Assembly (NCBI GenBank): GCA_039815505.1
Contig: JBCBZE010000004.1
Span: forward strand, 1 to 41,164
Length of the DNA stretch: 41,164 bases
Source: CANLWN01 sp039815505
GTDB lineage: Bacteria > Bacteroidota > Bacteroidia > Flavobacteriales > Flavobacteriaceae
Direction of reading: 5' to 3'
The position numbers were made by a program, and so were the translations under genes. Under the pieces are notes generated by a model that was given only the letters and a program-made list of their open reading frames with translations, was not told the origin of the DNA and did not search any database. Every line of letters starts with the position of its first letter. The first letter of the stretch is position 1. Of the stretch, positions 1 through 8,540 are shown piece after piece.

Positions 1-97
1 CTGCCACCTTTTTTCCTGCAAGGAACTTAGATATCAGCAGGCGCATTGCTGTTATCCGAACTCCCTTTGATTCTAATAATTCTTCTATTGTTTGCAT
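1..97 (-). CDS. Fur-family transcriptional regulator, N-terminal fragment
   Basis: Reading leftwards from the ATG at 97, an open frame of 32 codons runs off the window edge. It encodes MQTIEELLESKGVRITAMRL followed by LISKFLAGKKVA. The pattern of an LL..KG.R.T..R start helix is typical of the winged-helix DNA-binding domain of Fur/Zur-type metal-responsive repressors. The start lies two bases after the stop codon of the TonB receptor gene, so the two are probably translated together. Only the first part of the DNA-binding domain is present, so the metal sites and exact subtype (Fur, Zur, PerR-like) cannot be judged. Its position at the end of a metal-resistance gene train supports a metal-sensing role. 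Confidence 0.6.
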   Translation of the reverse strand, partial: MQTIEELLESKGVRITAMRLLISKFLAGKKVA

Positions 98-99
98 AA

Positions 100-2280
100 T
101 TAATCGTTGTCTTCGTTTCCAAAGGGTTTTAAAATGATTCCCACACTAAAGATAAAACCATCTGTAGGCGCATATATTTCTGGAAAAGTAGGGTTTTCGT
201 GAGGGGGCAGAACTAAAGGCGAAAAACGACTTTGTCTTCGGTCTGTAAAGTTCTCAAAATTTACAAATGTACTTCCCCATTTAAAATTACGCATTGCAAG
301 CAAGCCCATTGTAAAGAAATCGGTTGTTTCAAACCCGTTTGAAAGTAATTGTTTTCCTATGTAAAAGGTTTCATAACCTATACGCCATTTTTCAGATTCA
401 TACATCAAAACACTCCCTGCATTGTGCTTTGCGGTCAGTGGTTTCTGTGGATTGCCAGGTAGATAATTTAGGCGTGTGTCTATAAATGCGTAATTCAAAA
501 ACCACCTAAAATCTTTATAGGTAAACTTGATATTGGTCTCGGCCCCTTTACTTAGAATTTCTCCAGAAGCATTTTCAAACTGAAATAAATCACCATCAAC
601 GGAATTAAGTAACAATCCATTTCTAATAGCAGTCAGATAAAACAATTGGTTTACGGAAAAACCTACTTCATCGGTCAATCTTGTTTGATAGTTAAAATCT
701 AGGTTAAGCCCATAAGAACGTTCCGCCTTCAAAGCATCCTTATCAATCTGTAAGACATTTCGAAAATTGATAAATTCCGCTTCCTCAGTAAAAATATCGG
801 GAACTTTATAGCCCAAACCACCCCCAAGTCTGCTAGAAAAGTTGTTGTTGGATTTATACAATAGGGAAATTCGTGGCAGCGCAAAGAATCCCCAATCAAT
901 AGCATAATCGGTGCGCAGTCCTGTTTCAAGAATCCATTGTTCCGAAAGGTCATAGATGTTATTTGCGAACAATCCAACGGTAACGTCCTTTTGGTCACGT
1001 TCTAAAGGATTTCCCCGTTCATTAAATATTGTAGAATATAAGTTTGCTCCTAAAACCCAATCTGCTTTTACTCCTTGCTTTTGGTAAGCAGCTTCTGTAA
1101 AGGTGTTCCATTGACTCCCTTTAAAAGATAAATCTGGTATATCCAAACTCCTATCAAAAAAGGCAATACTGTTCTTTACCGAAATAGATTGAACCGAATC
1201 TAATTGAGATTCAAAAACGGCTTGTGTACTTATTCGTTTGGATAGGTTTTCTTCGGTGTATTGATGAATTCCATTTTCGCCTTCTTCTATTTTTGTAATA
1301 TCACCACCTTTTCTATCATCATAAGTTCCATTGATTCCAAACCAAAAAGTAGTATTATCCGAAGGGTAATAAAACAATTTAGGATTAAAGCTTATAGATT
1401 GAGTCTGTGGTAGATTACTAAAACCATCATCCTCTGGGTCATACGCTTTTTGATAATGACCTGAACCGTAGAGTGTCCAGCCCCATTTATCCCTTCGTTC
1501 GCCATAGAAAACATTGGCGGTACTGCCCAAGGCTTGTGTTTGGGTTAACATAATATCCAAAGCTGGTTCTTCGTTTGGCGTTTTTGAAACCATATTGACC
1601 AATCCTGCAATAGCACCACCGCCATATAATGTTGACGAACTACCTTTGATGATTTCGAATTGCCTTAAATCTAATGGTGGAATCTGTAAAATGCTCAATC
1701 CACTCGAAAAACCACTGTAGAGGGGAAAACCATCACGCAATAGTTGCGTATAACGCCCATCCAAACCTTGTATTCTAATGTTGGTATTTGCGCTGCTCAA
1801 TGAGGTTTGTTGCATTTGTATTCCGGTACTTTCTCGAAGTACCATAGAAATATTGGTTGGGTTCATTACGGCTTTTTCACCTAATTCCTCAGCCCCAATA
1901 AATTCTATTCTAGTAGGTATCTTTTTTACTGTTCTTGTACTTCTTGAGGATTGTACGATTACTTCATCAAGGGCATTTTCATCTTCTTTTAAAAAGAAGA
2001 TTAATGCTTCGTTTGAAGGAACGGTTATGCTTTTTTCTATTGTTTCAAAACCTAAATAGGAAATTTGCAAGTTATATTCCCCATTGGGGAGGTCTTCAAA
2101 GAAAGCGATTCCGTTAAAATTTGTTGTCGCTCCCTTGTTGAGGCTTTCTATATAGATAGTTGCCCCTAGTAATGGCTCTTTTTCTTGCTCTGAAAATATT
2201 TTTATTTCTAACGTATTTTGAGCGTAACCAAAAGCACAAAATAGTAGCATAAGCCAATAGCTTAATAGACTTTTATTCAT
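100..2280 (-). CDS. TonB-dependent outer-membrane receptor
   Basis: The 726-residue product starts with a signal peptide (about residues 1-20, ending CAFGYA/QN). A carboxypeptidase-regulatory-like beta-sandwich follows (about 22-90, with GATIYIESLNKGATTNFNG), then a plug domain (about 120-235, including the TNIRIQGLDGRYTQLLRDG stretch and GSSSTLYGGGAIAG), then a beta-barrel ending near FSVGIILKPF. This is the usual Bacteroidota receptor layout, and such proteins import scarce ligands across the outer membrane using TonB/ExbBD energy. The substrate cannot be read from sequence. The setting in a copper-type operon and tight linkage to a Fur-family gene suggest a metal or metal chelate. No SusD partner is present, which argues against a glycan system. 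Confidence 0.9.
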   Translation of the reverse strand: MNKSLLSYWLMLLFCAFGYAQNTLEIKIFSEQEKEPLLGATIYIESLNKGATTNFNGIAFFEDLPNGEYNLQISYLGFETIEKSITVPSNEALIFFLKEDENALDEVIVQSSRSTRTVKKIPTRIEFIGAEELGEKAVMNPTNISMVLRESTGIQMQQTSLSSANTNIRIQGLDGRYTQLLRDGFPLYSGFSSGLSILQIPPLDLRQFEIIKGSSSTLYGGGAIAGLVNMVSKTPNEEPALDIMLTQTQALGSTANVFYGERRDKWGWTLYGSGHYQKAYDPEDDGFSNLPQTQSISFNPKLFYYPSDNTTFWFGINGTYDDRKGGDITKIEEGENGIHQYTEENLSKRISTQAVFESQLDSVQSISVKNSIAFFDRSLDIPDLSFKGSQWNTFTEAAYQKQGVKADWVLGANLYSTIFNERGNPLERDQKDVTVGLFANNIYDLSEQWILETGLRTDYAIDWGFFALPRISLLYKSNNNFSSRLGGGLGYKVPDIFTEEAEFINFRNVLQIDKDALKAERSYGLNLDFNYQTRLTDEVGFSVNQLFYLTAIRNGLLLNSVDGDLFQFENASGEILSKGAETNIKFTYKDFRWFLNYAFIDTRLNYLPGNPQKPLTAKHNAGSVLMYESEKWRIGYETFYIGKQLLSNGFETTDFFTMGLLAMRNFKWGSTFVNFENFTDRRQSRFSPLVLPPHENPTFPEIYAPTDGFIFSVGIILKPFGNEDND

Positions 2281-2340
2281 TTGTATTTGTAATAAATTGA
2301 CTAAATAATGTGGGTGGCGATTTCTTTATCGCTAAGAATT

Positions 2341-2655
2341 TTAGCCAATACTTTGGGGAGGCTGTAAGATGCGGAGTGAAACTTCTTGAAAGATACCCAA
2401 CTGTTTAGAAATAATCTTTCCATCAACTAATTGATGTTCCGTCTCTGCGAAGAAATTAAAGGCGGAAATGGCGTGGGCATGACAGCAGTGACACTGGCAA
2501 AACGGAGAACAAAGTTCGCAATCTTGGTCGTGGTCTCCGCCAAAATCAACTACTGAGATAGTTTGAGAATCATCTATAATATTTTCATCATCATTACAGG
2601 GCACTGCTTGAAGTGCCAAGAAATAAAAAGATAAAATGACTGCCAAAAATTTCAC
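2341..2655 (-). CDS. Small secreted Cys/His-rich protein (DUF6660-like)
   Basis: This 104-residue product has a hydrophobic leader (about 1-18). A dense Cys/His cluster follows at residues 42-61 (H42, C46, C49, C53, C55, H56, C57, C58, H59, H61), then a less conserved tail. The cluster looks like a soft-metal binding site in the periplasm or on the membrane. I believe small proteins of this kind next to Bacteroidota metal-efflux genes are catalogued as DUF6660, but that name comes from memory. The gene sits between the CusB-like adaptor and the TonB receptor with gaps of 44 and 60 bases, so it is probably part of the same transcript. A role as a periplasmic copper chaperone or buffer is inference. 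Confidence 0.6.
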   Translation of the reverse strand: MKFLAVILSFYFLALQAVPCNDDENIIDDSQTISVVDFGGDHDQDCELCSPFCQCHCCHAHAISAFNFFAETEHQLVDGKIISKQLGIFQEVSLRILQPPQSIG

Positions 2656-2699
2656 AACGCAAAGATAAAAAGATTTTCATGCAACTGGGTTGCAAATAA

Positions 2700-4466
2700 C
2701 TATCGTAATGAATCAATGACACTCCCGCAAGTCAACATAGCATCCCCGTAATAGGGATTGCGAATCTCTTTTTCAGCACTTAACCAAACCGCGCCCTTAT
2801 TACTGTTTGCCATAGGACATTGCTGCACATAAAGTGCATTACCCAAATCCTTTAGCTCACCTGCAATAGCGACCATATTCGCATTAAGAATTACGAAATG
2901 GGAACGTTGGTCTTCTAATTTTCCCGCTTTAGTGATAGCTTCCAACATTTCAATACTCTTGTCCAAATGTGCTCTTTCCCTTGTACCCAAGTCAGAAAAA
3001 TTTGGCCTTTGCCATATTTCCAAAGTAGCTTTTGCATGTATTGCCGCCTGCTTTGAATTACTGGCCACCAATGCATCTTTTAATTTTAAATAGGCTGGAA
3101 ATCCTTTTTCAAACTCCTTTTGAAAGGTGTCCGGCAATGTCATTTTCATCTGGTCTTCCGAACTATTGGAATCTTCCTGAGGTTGCATTCCCAGATGGCC
3201 TTCATGACCCGTCCTCGTCTTGCCGCCAGCTTTGTTCATCATACTTTTTTTACCTTGTAATTGTGCAGCCGCATCAACTGAAAAAGTTCCATTGGCCACA
3301 ATTTCTTGGCCTGAATTAAGGCCAGAAATAACTTCCAATTGTTCCCCATTTCTTACCCCTAACATTACCTCCCTCATTTCAAAGACTGGCTCATCTGGTT
3401 TGACTTTTATATAGACCAAAGAACGTTCTCCTGTCCACATCACAGCTGAGGAAGGTACCCACAGTTTCGATTCATCACTAAAATTTTTATCATTCTGAAT
3501 CTTCCCAGTTACGAACATCCCAGGCTTGAATTGTTCATTTTGATTTGCAAGTGTTGCACGCACTGTTACGGTTCTAGTAGCATTGTTAAGTACAGGGTCC
3601 ACAAATGAAATTTTACCATTAAACGTTTTATTTGGATAGGCATTGGTGGTTATGCTTATTCTTTGCCCTTTTTTTAGTTGTGACAACTGAGTTTCATAGG
3701 CATCAAACTCAGCCCAAACTGTACTTAAATTGCTCACCTTTACAATAGGCTGCCCTTTCTTTACATAATCACCTTCCGCGCTCATGACCTCGGAAACCGT
3801 ACCGGAAACCGTTGCATAAACAGGAAAGTATTCCGTTACCTTAGTGGAGCTTTCTATGGCGTTGATTTGATTTTCCGATAATTTCCAGAGCTTCAATTTG
3901 TTACGGACAGCTTGGTACAATTGCGGTTGCGACTGCTTTAAAGATACCGTGGTCAATAGTTCTTGCTGTGCCGCTACCAGTTCAGGAGAATAGATAGTTC
4001 CCAGTAATTGTCCTTTTCGAACTTCTTGCCCTTCATAATTAACGTTCAATCGCTCAATCCTTCCGTCAAAATAACTGGCCTGTACGGCAACAGCTTCTTC
4101 GTTTATTGCAATTTTACCCGATAGGGAAATGGAATTGTCGTCACCTGCGGATTTAGTGCCGACCACAATGGTCTGTACATTCGCCAAGGCAAGCGCATTA
4201 TCCGTCATTGAGAATTGTTCAGGCGAAAGACCTCCAGTACCGACTTCAGCAGGAATCAGGTCCATTCCACAAATAGGACAGTCACCCGGTTCAGGCTGCA
4301 TAATCTGGGGATGCATGGAGCATGTCCACATTTGGTTTTCTGATCCTGTTTCATGGTCATGCTCCGTTGCCTCCATAGTATCGGCATGGGATGTTCCAAA
4401 AAGAACATACCCTACTCCCAATCCAATAATGGCCGCAACTGCAATTAAAATTATGCGCTGTTTCAT
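2700..4466 (-). CDS. cusB: CusB-like RND periplasmic adaptor with heavy-metal-binding motif and DUF3347 tail
   Basis: This 588-residue membrane-fusion protein links the inner-membrane RND pump to the outer-membrane channel for metal efflux. An N-terminal membrane anchor (about 5-24) is followed by a heavy-metal-binding motif at 48-72 (C49, M51, H52, C63, C66, M68: the CSMHP...GDCPICGMDL pattern). The barrel-sandwich, alpha-hairpin and beta-barrel regions of a CusB-type adaptor occupy about 100-400. The last 140 residues form a DUF3347 domain with QQCPMA...WLS...EIRNPYYGD.ML.CG. The start codon overlaps the PepSY gene stop in an ATGA arrangement. The adaptor is separated from its pump and channel genes by six genes, an unusual order although all share one strand. 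The Met/Cys/His motifs favour copper or silver over zinc or cobalt. Confidence 0.88.
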   Translation of the reverse strand: MKQRIILIAVAAIIGLGVGYVLFGTSHADTMEATEHDHETGSENQMWTCSMHPQIMQPEPGDCPICGMDLIPAEVGTGGLSPEQFSMTDNALALANVQTIVVGTKSAGDDNSISLSGKIAINEEAVAVQASYFDGRIERLNVNYEGQEVRKGQLLGTIYSPELVAAQQELLTTVSLKQSQPQLYQAVRNKLKLWKLSENQINAIESSTKVTEYFPVYATVSGTVSEVMSAEGDYVKKGQPIVKVSNLSTVWAEFDAYETQLSQLKKGQRISITTNAYPNKTFNGKISFVDPVLNNATRTVTVRATLANQNEQFKPGMFVTGKIQNDKNFSDESKLWVPSSAVMWTGERSLVYIKVKPDEPVFEMREVMLGVRNGEQLEVISGLNSGQEIVANGTFSVDAAAQLQGKKSMMNKAGGKTRTGHEGHLGMQPQEDSNSSEDQMKMTLPDTFQKEFEKGFPAYLKLKDALVASNSKQAAIHAKATLEIWQRPNFSDLGTRERAHLDKSIEMLEAITKAGKLEDQRSHFVILNANMVAIAGELKDLGNALYVQQCPMANSNKGAVWLSAEKEIRNPYYGDAMLTCGSVIDSLR

Positions 4467-5179
4467 TTCTTTATTTTTAATCGTTTTTTTAATGTAATAA
4501 TTGAAGGTGAACTGATATACCAGAGGAGAAATCCACTTAATACCGTAATCAAACCTAAAAGTGAAAATGCTCTCAAAACTGTTGTATTGAAGTTATCCCT
4601 ACCTTCATAATCCATAGTGTGGGTCATCCATAGAAAATCGAAAATTCGCCAATCCCTATGGCGAACCGTTTGAAATTTTCCATCACTAACGGAAACATAG
4701 GCCTTTAAGGCTTCATCTGTTTTGTATGAAATGACATAAGCAGGTAATAACTTTTTGCGATATTCGTGGTGCTTTCCAGTTTCAGTAATCTGCTCAATAG
4801 ATTCCACGATCAAATCATTTCTCATACGGTTTTTGGCTATAGATAGTGCTTCATCCTTCGTAATACTGTTCTTTGGTTTTCCATTAATGGCACTGTACAA
4901 TTGTTTGTTATTTATCCAGTAATAGGGTCTATTGCCAATATCCCTCAATTCAATGGTTTTAACTCCATTTGCAACATCAAGTTGGGATGGGCTTATTAAA
5001 TCTCCATAGGCTTTAGTTTGATGCTCCAAATTTTTAAAATGGTCACCGTGTATTTCATCGATGTCTGTCCAACTAAAGTATAAACCACTAATTGTCCAAA
5101 ACAGGAACTGAATGCCTAAAAAGAGACCCAAATACCTGTGCGTTTTTCTGATTTTTAAAGCTGTGTTCCTGCTTACCAT
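4463..5179 (-). CDS. PepSY-domain inner-membrane protein
   Basis: The 238-residue product has an N-terminal transmembrane helix (about 15-35, HRYLGLFLGIQFLFWTISGL). This matches the PepSY-associated TM motif with its leading histidine. A periplasmic PepSY-like region (about 95-175) follows, and a second helix lies near the C-terminus (about 203-225). Related proteins accompany metal and iron transport or act as small redox membrane proteins, but the precise function of this subgroup is unknown. The gene lies two bases after the P-type ATPase gene and overlaps the adaptor start, so it is embedded in the copper train. A role in copper reduction or in inhibiting a partner is only inference. Confidence 0.75.
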   Translation of the reverse strand: MVSRNTALKIRKTHRYLGLFLGIQFLFWTISGLYFSWTDIDEIHGDHFKNLEHQTKAYGDLISPSQLDVANGVKTIELRDIGNRPYYWINNKQLYSAINGKPKNSITKDEALSIAKNRMRNDLIVESIEQITETGKHHEYRKKLLPAYVISYKTDEALKAYVSVSDGKFQTVRHRDWRIFDFLWMTHTMDYEGRDNFNTTVLRAFSLLGLITVLSGFLLWYISSPSIITLKKRLKIKK

Positions 5180-5181
5180 AA

Positions 5182-7905
5182 TTATATCGTTTTGCTTCTT
5201 AAACGTAGTGCGTTTGCTATTACCGAAACAGAGCTAAAACTCATTGCTAAAGCTGCTATCATTGGTGAGAGTAATATTCCAAAAATTGGGAATAAGACCC
5301 CTGCGGCGATAGGTATACCTAAGGTGTTATATATCAATGCAAAAAACAGGTTTTGCTTAATGTTTTTCATTACAGAATCACTTAAATTCCTTGCTTTTAC
5401 AATTCCGTTTAAATCACCTTTTACCAAGGTTATCATTGCACTTTCTATGGCTACGTCCGTTCCAGTCCCCATTGCAATCCCCACATCGCTTTTTGCCAAA
5501 GCCGGTGCATCATTTATGCCGTCACCTGCCATTGCCACTACTTTCCCATTTTCTTGTAGCTTTTCTACCTCTTTGAGCTTGTCTTCTGGTAGCATGCTGG
5601 CTTTAAATTCTGCCAGAGCCAATTCAGATGCTACCGCCTGAGCGGTATCATGATTATCGCCTGTTAGCATTATGACATTAATATTTTTGTCTTGTAATGC
5701 TTTGATAGCTTTGGCACTTGTTTTCTTGATTTTATCGCCTATAACAACATATCCTACGACTTTTCCCTTGATGGCCAGGTACGAAACCGTTTTACCTTGC
5801 TTTTGATAGGATTGAGCTTCGTTTTCCATTACCTTGGATAGTGCTGCATTAGCCTGTTCCATCATTTTAGAATTCCCCAGATATACTTTCTTTTGATTTA
5901 CATGGCCTTCAACACCCTTACCCGTAATTGCCCTAAACCCATCAGCTTTTAAAAATTCCGTTTGTTGTTCCTTCCCGTATTTAACTGTAGCTTCAGCCAA
6001 TGGATGTTCACTCTGATTGTTCAAGGAAACGATATATCGTAGCACTTCATTTTCGCTAAAACCGTTATCAAAAGAACCTACTTTTTCTACCGTAGGTTTT
6101 CCTTCTGTGATTGTTCCTGTCTTGTCAACAATGAGTGTGTCTACCTTATCCATTTTTTCGAGAGCTTCCGCATTTTTGATAAGCACACCATTCTGCGCAC
6201 CTTTTCCAACACCTACCATAACAGACATTGGTGTAGCTAATCCCAAAGCACACGGGCAAGCGATTATCAATACGGCAATGGCATTGACCAAAGCATAGAC
6301 GTAAGCTGGTTCTGGTCCCCATATTGCCCAGACCGCAAAGGTTATCAAGGCAATGATTACCACAACAGGAACGAAGTACTCCGAAACCTTATCCGCTAAA
6401 TTCTGGATTGGTGCGCGACTACGACTAGCATCATTTACCATATGGATGATTTGGGACAATAACGTGTCCGAACCCACTTTTTCAGCTTTCATTAAAAACG
6501 ACTGATTGCCGTTGATTGTTCCGCTACTTACTTTATCATCTTCAGCTTTGTTTACTGGAATAGGTTCACCCGTAATCATCGATTCGTCAATACTCGTATT
6601 GCCTTTTGTGATGATACCATCTACAGGAATTTTATCGCCTGGTTTTACCTTTAGAATATCATTGAGTGCTATCTCGTCAATACTGACTTCAACTTCTTCA
6701 CCATCTACAATTTTTATGGCTTTATTGGGTGCTAATTTCAACAGTTCTTTTACTGCCGAATTGGTTTTACTATGCGCACGAGCCTCTAATAATTGACCTA
6801 AAAGCACTAAGGTTAGAATTACCGTTGCTGCTTCAAAGTAAACGTGAACAGTACCTGCTTCGGTCTTAAACTGGTCTGGGAAAAAATCGGGTGCGAGCAT
6901 ACCTATTACGCTGAATAACCATGCGACACCAGCACCAATGCCTATGAGCGTAAACATATTGAGGTTCCAGGTTTTTATACTGCGGTAGGCACGTTCAAAA
7001 AACATCCAAGTAGCATAAAACACTACTGGAATGGAAAGCACGAACTGAATCCAGTTCCAATAATTCTGTTCCAGAATATCGTATAAGGGATTGTTGGTCA
7101 GCATTTCAGACATTGCAATTATGAAAATGGGCAATGTAAATACGACTGCAATCCAGAATTTTTTGCGTAGTGTTTTATAGGTCTTTTCCTCTGCGGACAG
7201 GTCGGGTTCCATCGGTACTAAATCCATCCCACAAATTGGACAGCTTCCCGCTTCGTCCTTAATAATTTCAGGATGCATTGGGCAAGTGTATTGCGTATTG
7301 GTAGTAGCCGAAAGATTTACTTCCTCAACCAAATCCATTCCGCAGACTGGACAATCACCCGCCTGATTGTAGGTTGTGTCGCCTTCACAATGCATCGGGC
7401 AATAGAAAGTTCCCGTCCCTTTGCCTTTAGGTTTCTGTTTCTTTTCTTCAGTTTTTTCGGGGCGCTGACCTGATTTGTAAATACTGTAAGTACCGCCATC
7501 TGTTTCTAGTATGCCCTGAAATTTTTCTATTGGTATATCTGATTTCATGTCAATGATAGCCTCAGCTTTTTCCAAACTCACAGAAACTTTTACAACACCA
7601 TCCACTTTTGAAAGCGTTTTTTCAACGTGCGACTTACAGCCGTTACAGGTCATTCCATTTATAGGATAGGTGCGTGTTTTTATGCCATCTGGTTTGACGG
7701 GATGTATATGATATTTACTTTTCTTTTGCTGTACGGCTTCTTCAAATTTGTCTATCGGGATATGATTTTGCATTTCTATCGTCGCAGTTGATGCTTCCAC
7801 ATCAATAGCAACGTTGATGACATCCGGAACTTCGTTCAAAGCCGACTTCACACTTCTCAGACAACCTTTACAGGTCATTCCTTCTATTTGATATGTATGT
7901 TTCAT
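5182..7905 (-). CDS. copA: Cu(I)-exporting P1B-type ATPase
   Basis: This 907-residue inner-membrane pump exports Cu(I) using ATP. Two HMA domains carry the metal-binding cysteines (GMTCKGC, C12/C15; GMTCNGC, C87/C90). Two heavy-metal-binding motifs follow (about 169-193 and 208-232, each C.MH...GxCPxCGMDLV). The ATPase core has the CPC metal site at 550-552, the phosphorylated Asp in DKTGT (D594), the HP motif (H634-P635), TGDN and GDGINDAP. The YN-x4-P motif in TM7 (YNTLGIP) and the M-x2-SS motif in TM8 (MSFSS) are markers of the P1B-1 Cu(I)/Ag(I) subgroup. The N-terminus is longer than the usual CopA because HMA and HMBD modules are stacked. A 77-base gap separates it from the AraC-type gene, enough for a separate promoter. 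Confidence 0.95.
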   Translation of the reverse strand: MKHTYQIEGMTCKGCLRSVKSALNEVPDVINVAIDVEASTATIEMQNHIPIDKFEEAVQQKKSKYHIHPVKPDGIKTRTYPINGMTCNGCKSHVEKTLSKVDGVVKVSVSLEKAEAIIDMKSDIPIEKFQGILETDGGTYSIYKSGQRPEKTEEKKQKPKGKGTGTFYCPMHCEGDTTYNQAGDCPVCGMDLVEEVNLSATTNTQYTCPMHPEIIKDEAGSCPICGMDLVPMEPDLSAEEKTYKTLRKKFWIAVVFTLPIFIIAMSEMLTNNPLYDILEQNYWNWIQFVLSIPVVFYATWMFFERAYRSIKTWNLNMFTLIGIGAGVAWLFSVIGMLAPDFFPDQFKTEAGTVHVYFEAATVILTLVLLGQLLEARAHSKTNSAVKELLKLAPNKAIKIVDGEEVEVSIDEIALNDILKVKPGDKIPVDGIITKGNTSIDESMITGEPIPVNKAEDDKVSSGTINGNQSFLMKAEKVGSDTLLSQIIHMVNDASRSRAPIQNLADKVSEYFVPVVVIIALITFAVWAIWGPEPAYVYALVNAIAVLIIACPCALGLATPMSVMVGVGKGAQNGVLIKNAEALEKMDKVDTLIVDKTGTITEGKPTVEKVGSFDNGFSENEVLRYIVSLNNQSEHPLAEATVKYGKEQQTEFLKADGFRAITGKGVEGHVNQKKVYLGNSKMMEQANAALSKVMENEAQSYQKQGKTVSYLAIKGKVVGYVVIGDKIKKTSAKAIKALQDKNINVIMLTGDNHDTAQAVASELALAEFKASMLPEDKLKEVEKLQENGKVVAMAGDGINDAPALAKSDVGIAMGTGTDVAIESAMITLVKGDLNGIVKARNLSDSVMKNIKQNLFFALIYNTLGIPIAAGVLFPIFGILLSPMIAALAMSFSSVSVIANALRLRSKTI

Positions 7906-7982
7906 CTTTAAAACTATTTAGTGTTAGACCGGACAAAATATGAAGCCTTTATACCACAGGCTTGAACAATTCGGGTTGAAGC

Positions 7983-8540
7983 TTATACAATTTTGTCTAA
8001 GTTTTTTCTGTTCCAGTTTTGTACTTTTTTATATGCTGTCATTGACATGCCAGTATTATTTTTGAACTGCTTTGCAAGATGGCTTCCACTACTGTAATCC
8101 AGTGAATAAGCAATCTCAGCGAAAGTCATATTGCTCATTTGCAAAAGTTCTTTAGCCTTTTCAACCTTCAAACGGATGAGATATTTTTCAATCGTAATTC
8201 CAGCAGTAGCACTAAAGGATTTACTGATTATCGAATATTCCGTCCTTAATTCCCTGGACAGAATTACTGATAGGTTTTCCTGTAACCCTTTTAAGGAATC
8301 GAGACTTTTAATCAAAATTGACTTCACGTTCTCAACCAAAATTAAATTTTGGTCATCAATGATTTCAAAACCGTTACGTTCAGCGATCTCCTTGAGAATA
8401 CCTTTACTTACATGCGCCTCATCCATCACAGTTAATTCGCCAAGCTCAATTGATAACACATTTATTCCAGCATTGTCTAGTTCTTGTTTTAGAACGGTCT
8501 TACAGCGGTCACAAACCATATTTTTAAGTTTTACTTTCAC
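7983..8540 (-). CDS. AraC-type regulator with N-terminal HMA-like metal-binding domain
   Basis: The 185-residue product begins with an HMA-like fold whose CxxC (C10, C13 in NMVCDRC) resembles the copper-binding site of Atx1/CopZ proteins. It ends with an AraC/XylS helix-turn-helix region (about 105-180), including FAEIAYSLDYSSGSHLAKQF and the NTGMSMTAYKK end. This suggests a one-component sensor in which the metal site replaces the usual sugar-binding cupin domain. It probably controls the surrounding copper genes. The start is GTG and overlaps the stop of the upstream lipoprotein gene (GTGA), so translation is likely coupled. An internal ATG at codon 8 would remove part of the first strand and is less likely. 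Whether it activates or represses cannot be told. Confidence 0.85.
   Translation of the reverse strand: MKVKLKNMVCDRCKTVLKQELDNAGINVLSIELGELTVMDEAHVSKGILKEIAERNGFEIIDDQNLILVENVKSILIKSLDSLKGLQENLSVILSRELRTEYSIISKSFSATAGITIEKYLIRLKVEKAKELLQMSNMTFAEIAYSLDYSSGSHLAKQFKNNTGMSMTAYKKVQNWNRKNLDKIV

Noticed and set aside
7943..7963. AAGCC/GGCTT hairpin between the AraC-type gene and copA as a terminator
   Set aside because: The stem has only five pairs with an 11-base loop and no T run, so it is too weak to call; it could still be part of an operator.
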